64,000 nt of DNA from Opitutia bacterium UBA7876 (GTDB lineage Bacteria > Verrucomicrobiota > Verrucomicrobiia > Opitutales > Seribacteraceae). Location of the stretch: contig DLRY01000073.1 in assembly GCA_002500665.1 (NCBI GenBank), positions 31,743-95,742 of the forward strand. The letters run 5' to 3'. The position numbers and the translations under genes were made by a program. The notes under the pieces were generated by a model. The model was not told where the DNA came from. It did no database searches and saw nothing but the letters and a program-made list of their open reading frames with translations. Shown one piece after another: positions 59,504 to 64,000 of this stretch (positions are counted from its first letter, which is position 1; the number at the start of each line of letters is the position of its first letter).

Positions 59504-61942
59504 ATGAATCCTTACTTTGTTTTGTTATCTTTTGTTTTCCTTATTGGCACAGTTTTGTCTTCGGCCAACCCCCCCTTCGATTACGTCTGGGGAACGGCCC
59601 ATCACGTCTTGCCGGAAACCCATTCCGAGGAATCCGGGTATTTTTCCCTTTGCGAGGGAAACGACGGGCGCATCTTCATCGGAACCTCCAAGTACGACCA
59701 CAACGCCTACCTGGTGGAATTCGATCCCGTCACCGAAAAGCAACGTGTGGTGGTGGATGCTCACAAGGTGTGCGGCTTGACCGCCAAGGGCTACGCCGCC
59801 CAGGCCAAGTTTCACACCCGCAATTACGTAGGTCCCAGTGGAATCATATACGCCGGGACCAAACAAGGCTATGCCAAGAAAGGAGACACGTCGGAGTATC
59901 CCGGGGGCTACTTGATCACCTACGATCCGCGCAACGATACCGCCCGTAACCTCGGGATGCCCTACGAAAAGCAAGGCATCGCCGACGTCGTGGCGGACGA
60001 GTCGCGCGGCCTGATCTACGTCGTGACCTGCGAGGAGCAGCACTGGATGCTCTACGATACGGAAACCAAGAAGTTCACCGAACTCGGGCCCATGCTCACG
60101 CCCTACGCCACCACCTTGATGGATGCAGAAGGCAAGGCCCACGCATTGACCAAGGATTTTCAACTGGCGACCTACGACCCGGCGACCAAGAAGGTTTCCC
60201 TGCGCCCCATCGAGGTCGGTGGCAAGATATTCGAGCGCGCAAGCCGTTCGTCCATTCCCACTTGGAACTTGGATGCCGACGGGCGCACCGCCTGGCTTAT
60301 CCTGATGAACGACGCCCATCTCCTGTCCATTGAACTTTCATCAAAGGGAAAGAGGGCCATGGGCACCAATCATGGACTCATGCTGAAAGGTGAACGCCCC
60401 GACTCCCGCAGCGCCTTGACCATCGCTCCGGACGGCAGAATTTATGCCTTGATCAGCGTGCAGAACACAACCGGTTTCGGCAAAGGCAAGCTGCATCACC
60501 TCTGCCGCTACGATCCGAAGAAGCGACGCCACGAGGATCTCGGTGTACTCGCAGTCAAGAATCCCGATTTCTTCGACTTCGAGCCGGCCAACGGCAAGAA
60601 GCCGCCCTGGAGCCATGGCTATCATACCTTGCCCGACGGGACCATGACGCCGTTGCATAATCACATGGCTCTTATCGCCACCCGTGACAACACCCTCTAC
60701 GCTACCATAATCTATCCCTTCACCTTGCTCAAGATCGATGCCTTCCGCACCGAGCCACCGGCTCCCCGTCCGGCCCAGAAATATTTGCGTTCGATTCACC
60801 AACACCTGGATCGCATCGAGAAGAACCTCCCTCAGTTCACGGAGCTGGGCGAAAGGACCGCGGAGCGCTACGAGCGCGGAGGCCTGGTCGGGTTCCATTG
60901 GCTCGGAGCGACCTTGGAACAGGAACTGATCGGGCGCAGCGGTGGCTTGATGCACGTCGGGTTCGACCGTCCATGGAAGGACAAGGCACTGCGCACCGAC
61001 AAGGAGAAGGCACACGACATGGCCGTTCTGGCGTGGGATACCGACCCCAAGCCCAATGACTTTAAACGGCTGCAAAAGTTCAAGGAGGCGGGGCAATTCG
61101 TCCTCGGCTTCGGCTCCATGCGCAACCCCCGCCTAGCCGACCATGCCGAGGCCTGCGATGCCTGGGTGGACTTGGATACCGAGCCCAAGGATCGTGATCC
61201 CGGCAAGTTAAACCATGTCGTCGGGGCCGTCTCGGGCTGGGTCTGGATGGCTGAAACCATTGCCGCCCACACCCGCAAGGGGCGCATGCCCACCATGTGG
61301 AAGAGTTGGGCCATGGAGGACGGACGCGACTGGTCTGACCGCTTCTTCCGCAAAGTGAAATACCATGAGGATTACTCCGTCGCGCCCATATCCAAAGGCG
61401 TCTTGGGCAAGGCATTCCTGCACAGGATTCGCTCCCAGTTGCTGGCCTTGGAAAACACCCAGTTGCCCACGCTCCTGAATTTCGCCGAATCCATCGCCAG
61501 GGAAAGCAAGGCCGGTCGCCGCACCGTGGTGGCATCGAGCGGACATATGGTGATGCATTACGTGGGCAAGTATTCGGATTCCGCCTGGGCCGACAACATC
61601 GAGGTGCACGAGAACGTGGAGTCCCAGCTGAACAACTTCAAGAAGAAAGCGCCTCCAGGCGGCCTCGTACTACGCCTCGGCTATTTCGGGCTCAGTCCCA
61701 AGGTGGACGATCTCTTCAAGGCCAAGAAGAGCCGCGTCTTGCTCATGGCCGCTGAAAACCCGCGTTCCGACTTCGCCTCCCATTTGAACTACCCCGGCCG
61801 GCTCGACCTCGGTCTCGCCTTCGGTGACGCGTGCGTACCGATCGAGGGCTACCCCATTGCCTTGTTCCCACCCAGCGGGATCGTCAAGGCCGCCGCCTAC
61901 GAATCCCTCAACCTGGAAGTCCTCCGACTACTCGGCAAATAA
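59504..61942 (+). CDS. Secreted beta-propeller protein with SIS-like C-terminal domain
   Basis: 812 aa with signal MNPYFVLLSFVFLIGTVLSSA. Residues about 25-420 form a seven-bladed WD/Kelch-like propeller (CEGNDGRIFIGTSKYDHNAYLVEFDP, GPSGIIYAGTKQGY, ITYDPRNDTARNLGMPYEKQGIADV). Residues about 430-812 are different; the final 190 (GRRTVVASSGHMVMHYVGK, NPRSDFASHLNYPGRLDLGLAFGDACVPIEGYP) recall a sugar-isomerase (SIS) fold such as DUF2529, though this is remote. It would be unusual outside the cytoplasm. It overlaps the transcript of the DUF4838 gene (two-base gap), and a sugar-binding or sensor role is possible (inference). No heme or DxDGDG loops occur, unlike the redox propellers upstream. Confidence 0.7.
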   Translation: MNPYFVLLSFVFLIGTVLSSANPPFDYVWGTAHHVLPETHSEESGYFSLCEGNDGRIFIGTSKYDHNAYLVEFDPVTEKQRVVVDAHKVCGLTAKGYAAQAKFHTRNYVGPSGIIYAGTKQGYAKKGDTSEYPGGYLITYDPRNDTARNLGMPYEKQGIADVVADESRGLIYVVTCEEQHWMLYDTETKKFTELGPMLTPYATTLMDAEGKAHALTKDFQLATYDPATKKVSLRPIEVGGKIFERASRSSIPTWNLDADGRTAWLILMNDAHLLSIELSSKGKRAMGTNHGLMLKGERPDSRSALTIAPDGRIYALISVQNTTGFGKGKLHHLCRYDPKKRRHEDLGVLAVKNPDFFDFEPANGKKPPWSHGYHTLPDGTMTPLHNHMALIATRDNTLYATIIYPFTLLKIDAFRTEPPAPRPAQKYLRSIHQHLDRIEKNLPQFTELGERTAERYERGGLVGFHWLGATLEQELIGRSGGLMHVGFDRPWKDKALRTDKEKAHDMAVLAWDTDPKPNDFKRLQKFKEAGQFVLGFGSMRNPRLADHAEACDAWVDLDTEPKDRDPGKLNHVVGAVSGWVWMAETIAAHTRKGRMPTMWKSWAMEDGRDWSDRFFRKVKYHEDYSVAPISKGVLGKAFLHRIRSQLLALENTQLPTLLNFAESIARESKAGRRTVVASSGHMVMHYVGKYSDSAWADNIEVHENVESQLNNFKKKAPPGGLVLRLGYFGLSPKVDDLFKAKKSRVLLMAAENPRSDFASHLNYPGRLDLGLAFGDACVPIEGYPIALFPPSGIVKAAAYESLNLEVLRLLGK

Positions 61943-61961
61943 GAGAGGCAGAGGGAATCGG

Positions 61962-62007
61962 CCGCCAGCCCCTCCTCATTTGTCGTAAAAGCCTGGGACG
62001 GTTTTTT
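61962..62007 (+). terminator. Imperfect hairpin with T6 after the propeller/SIS-like gene
   Basis: CCGCCAG (61962-61968) can pair with CTGGGACGG (61993-62001) with a bulge, followed by T6 (62002-62007). The loop is long, about 24 bases. It lies 20 bases after the stop at 61942 and before the DUF1501 gene, so a weak intrinsic terminator is plausible. Confidence 0.35.
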
Positions 62008-62035
62008 GTTTGTTTCGACAACCGCGTATCGTAGG

Positions 62036-63469
62036 ATGGCACCCATGGTCGACGGTAGTTTGAGCAATGGACTCTGTCCCGGGCCCATGGCCCGTAGATC
62101 CTTCCTGCAAATAGGAGGAGCCTCCTGCGGGATGCTTGGGCTTTCCAGCCTTCTTGAAGCCAAGGCGAAAAGTGAGCAGGACAAAGACACGGCCGTCATC
62201 TTCGTCTGGCTGCCGGGTGGAGCTCCCCACATGGAGACCTACGACATGAAACCGGACGCCCCCTCCACTCACCGTGGGGAATTCCGGCCCATCAAGACGA
62301 ACGTCCCCGGCATGGAGGTTTGCGAACTCTTGCCCAGACACGCCAAGATCGCCGATAAATTTTGCCTGATCCGTTCCGTTCACCACGATTTTTCCGACCA
62401 TGGAGGCGGACACAAGAGGTTCCTCACCGGACGAGCCCCCAAGCAACCAACCGGATTCGTCAACGACTACCCCTGCGTGGGCTCCATGGCTCAAAAGGCC
62501 TTGTCGGATCAAGGCAGGGTAACCGACATGCCCGGATACGTCGCCCTTGGCAACGGCCGGGTAAACAACGTCGACACCTTCAGCTTCGGTTCCGCATACC
62601 TCGGAGCGGAAACCCATCCGTTCGCCATATCCGCGGACCCTAGCGAGAAGGACTTCAAGGTCGAGAACCTGGGCGTCGATGCCGGCTTTGCCCGACGGTT
62701 GGACGACCGCATGAGCCTGCTCAAGGGATATGATTCATTGAGGGGCGCCCTTTCCGCCAAGGAATTTCCGGTCATGGACAGCTTCAACCAGCGGGCTCTT
62801 TCCATGCTCACCTCCAGTCAGGTACGCGACGCTTTCGACCTGAGCAAGGAAAGCAAAAGAACGCGTGAACGTTTCGGTTCTCACAACTGGGGAACCCGGG
62901 CCCTTCTGGCCAGAAGACTGGTGGAAGCCGGAGCCAACTGGGTAACGGTCGTCATGGAAAACCCCTATGGGGGCACCGGAGTCCCATCGATCGACGGAGG
63001 CACCTACAATTGGGACAGCCATGCGGTAAACGCTCACATCTTCAAAGACGCCGAGGTTCGGCTTCCCATTTACGATCACGTCATTACCGCCATGATCGAA
63101 GATCTCTACGAGCGAGGCCTTGACCGCAAGGTTCTTCTCGTGGTGACCGGCGAGTTTGGAAGAACGCCCAAGATTTCCATCGGCAAGGGGAGCAAAACCA
63201 AAATTGATCAACCGGGACGGGATCACTGGCCCAAGGCAATGAGCATGCTGGTATCGGGAGGCGGAATGCGCACCGGCCAGGTCATCGGCTCCACCAACAG
63301 CCGAGGGGAGGAACCCATCGATCGACCGCTCACACCGAACGATCTTTGGGCAACGGTATACCATCATCTGGGCGTGGATTATCATCAGAGCTTCCTCGAC
63401 CACAGTGGAAGGCCAATGCCTATCCTCCCCTACGGGAAACCCATTGACGAACTGCTCCCGGTTACTTGA
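62036..63469 (+). CDS. DUF1501 protein, Tat-exported, without adjacent PSD1 partner
   Basis: 477 aa from ATG 62036; a TTG at 62006 would extend it into the candidate terminator. The signal is Tat-like (MARRSFLQIGGASCGMLGLSS). Landmarks: VWLPGGAPHMETYDMKPDAP, SVHHDFSDHGGGHKRFLTGR, VTGEFGRTPKISIGKG, and GRDHWPKAMSMLVSGGGM. It differs from the other two copies in having no DUF1549/DUF1553 gene beside it within the window and in the FSDHGGGHKRFLTG segment. It is followed by a lipoprotein after 10 bases. Activity is unknown. Confidence 0.88.
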   Translation: MAPMVDGSLSNGLCPGPMARRSFLQIGGASCGMLGLSSLLEAKAKSEQDKDTAVIFVWLPGGAPHMETYDMKPDAPSTHRGEFRPIKTNVPGMEVCELLPRHAKIADKFCLIRSVHHDFSDHGGGHKRFLTGRAPKQPTGFVNDYPCVGSMAQKALSDQGRVTDMPGYVALGNGRVNNVDTFSFGSAYLGAETHPFAISADPSEKDFKVENLGVDAGFARRLDDRMSLLKGYDSLRGALSAKEFPVMDSFNQRALSMLTSSQVRDAFDLSKESKRTRERFGSHNWGTRALLARRLVEAGANWVTVVMENPYGGTGVPSIDGGTYNWDSHAVNAHIFKDAEVRLPIYDHVITAMIEDLYERGLDRKVLLVVTGEFGRTPKISIGKGSKTKIDQPGRDHWPKAMSMLVSGGGMRTGQVIGSTNSRGEEPIDRPLTPNDLWATVYHHLGVDYHQSFLDHSGRPMPILPYGKPIDELLPVT

Positions 63470-63479
63470 TTCTAATGGC

Positions 63480-63902
63480 ATGCAAGCTTACCTTTCCCTG
63501 ACCTGCCTATCTCTTGCCCTTAGCTTTTTGCTGGGAATGCTCTCCGCCTGCTCGGAAGACCTCTCGTCAGCCGCAGGCACCTATGCGGGCCGGCTCGTCA
63601 TGGAAGACGATTCCGCCTCGGTCGAGCTCGAACTCCTTGCGGACGGAACGGCTCGTATGGTCGGCCTTTTCGGCGAAACCGCCGAGGAGGGCACCTGGAA
63701 AATGGAAGTCGTGGGCTCGGGTTACGAGAAGGACGACGTCTGGGCCTCCTTCAAGTTCCCCAAGCATCGCATCAGGCTCAAGCTAAAGACGGCCGACAAA
63801 GGTCTCATCGTTCACGAGATCAGCGGCCGTCTTGAGGGCAAGACCATCCTAAGACCCATTAAGCTCATGACGGCCAACCCCCTTTTGCGTAAAATCCGCT
63901 GA
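63480..63902 (+). CDS. Small lipoprotein of unknown function
   Basis: 140 aa. The ATG at 63480 opens a lipoprotein signal with lipobox LGMLSAC (Cys near residue 23); a longer in-frame extension overlaps the DUF1501 gene and is rejected. The mature part is beta-rich: GTYAGRLVMEDDSASVELEL, GTARMVGLFGETAEEGTWKM, HRIRLKLKTADKGLIVHEI, resembling META/NlpE-like or copper-resistance lipoprotein sandwiches. I do not recognise the family. It follows the DUF1501 gene by 10 bases and is likely on the same transcript, tethered to a membrane. Confidence 0.75.
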   Translation: MQAYLSLTCLSLALSFLLGMLSACSEDLSSAAGTYAGRLVMEDDSASVELELLADGTARMVGLFGETAEEGTWKMEVVGSGYEKDDVWASFKFPKHRIRLKLKTADKGLIVHEISGRLEGKTILRPIKLMTANPLLRKIR

Positions 63903-63937
63903 GGATTCGCGAGGCGAAACTGGCTGCACGGGAACCT

Positions 63938-64000
63938 CTACTTTTTCTGCTTTTCCAAGGGGGCAGGATCTTTCGAATTGGGGATGCCGTCACCATCCAT
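63938..64000 (-). CDS. 3' end of a gene with thrombospondin type 3-like calcium-binding repeat (truncated by window edge)
   Basis: The minus strand is open from base 64000 to TAG at 63938 and encodes MDGDGIPNSKDPAPLEKQKK. The DxDGDGIPNSxDxxP pattern is a TSP3-type calcium-binding repeat common near the C-terminus of secreted proteins in PVC bacteria. The rest lies beyond the window. It converges on the lipoprotein gene across 35 bases that show no clear terminator. Confidence 0.6.
   Translation of the reverse strand: MDGDGIPNSKDPAPLEKQKK

Overview
The window is GC-rich, gene-dense bacterial chromosome. The family content points to the PVC superphylum, most likely Verrucomicrobiota: PVC-type heme-binding beta-propellers, DUF6797 proteins, PSC1/DUF1549/DUF1553 ('PSD1') cytochromes paired with Tat-exported DUF1501 proteins, a DUF6288 protein, and many secreted sulfatases. 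This is inferred from family distribution only; no rRNA or other marker lies in the window. I see no tRNA, rRNA, IS element, prophage or CRISPR array. Most start codons lack an obvious Shine-Dalgarno sequence, and many neighbouring genes overlap or lie within a few bases.

Layout. 1-1131: 3' part of a bleomycin-hydrolase-like C1 peptidase. 1170-12444 (minus): two cytochrome/propeller proteins, a three-gene sugar or keto-acid cassette (Gfo/Idh/MocA oxidoreductase, TIM-barrel isomerase, DapA-like aldolase) and a large propeller-HEAT-cytochrome protein. 12549-18288 (plus): a LamG-cytochrome-DUF6797-propeller protein, a ROK-type kinase and a PIG-L deacetylase, tightly packed. 18301-31338 (minus): small secreted proteins, an esterase, a DUF1501/PSD1 pair, a sulfatase-esterase fusion, a PDZ-DUF6288 protein and the proton-translocating transhydrogenase genes pntB/pntA. 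31486-35090 (plus): a divergent PanB-like protein followed by two sulfatases. 35106-42440 (minus): a second DUF1501/PSD1 pair, a sulfatase and a PhoD-like phosphatase. 42714-44516 (plus): a DEAD-box RNA helicase behind a structured leader. 44535-49101 (minus): a propeller, a pentaheme cytochrome and a ThuA-like protein. 49408-63902 (plus): a 1718-residue deacetylase/propeller/HEAT/cytochrome protein, a sulfatase, a DUF4838-CBM9-TPR protein, a propeller with a SIS-like tail, a third DUF1501 protein and a lipoprotein. The last 63 bases carry the 3' end of a minus-strand gene with a calcium-binding DxDGDG repeat.

How it fits together (inference). Nearly all proteins outside the pnt, helicase, kinase/deacetylase, PanB-like and Gfo/Idh cassettes carry export signals. 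The set looks like a periplasmic or surface system that removes sulfate, acyl and possibly N-acetyl groups from complex sulfated glycans and oxidises the exposed sugars through heme-bearing propeller dehydrogenases. The cytoplasmic genes would then isomerise, phosphorylate or cleave the products. The substrate cannot be read from the sequence. No formylglycine-generating enzyme, needed by the sulfatases, is in the window.
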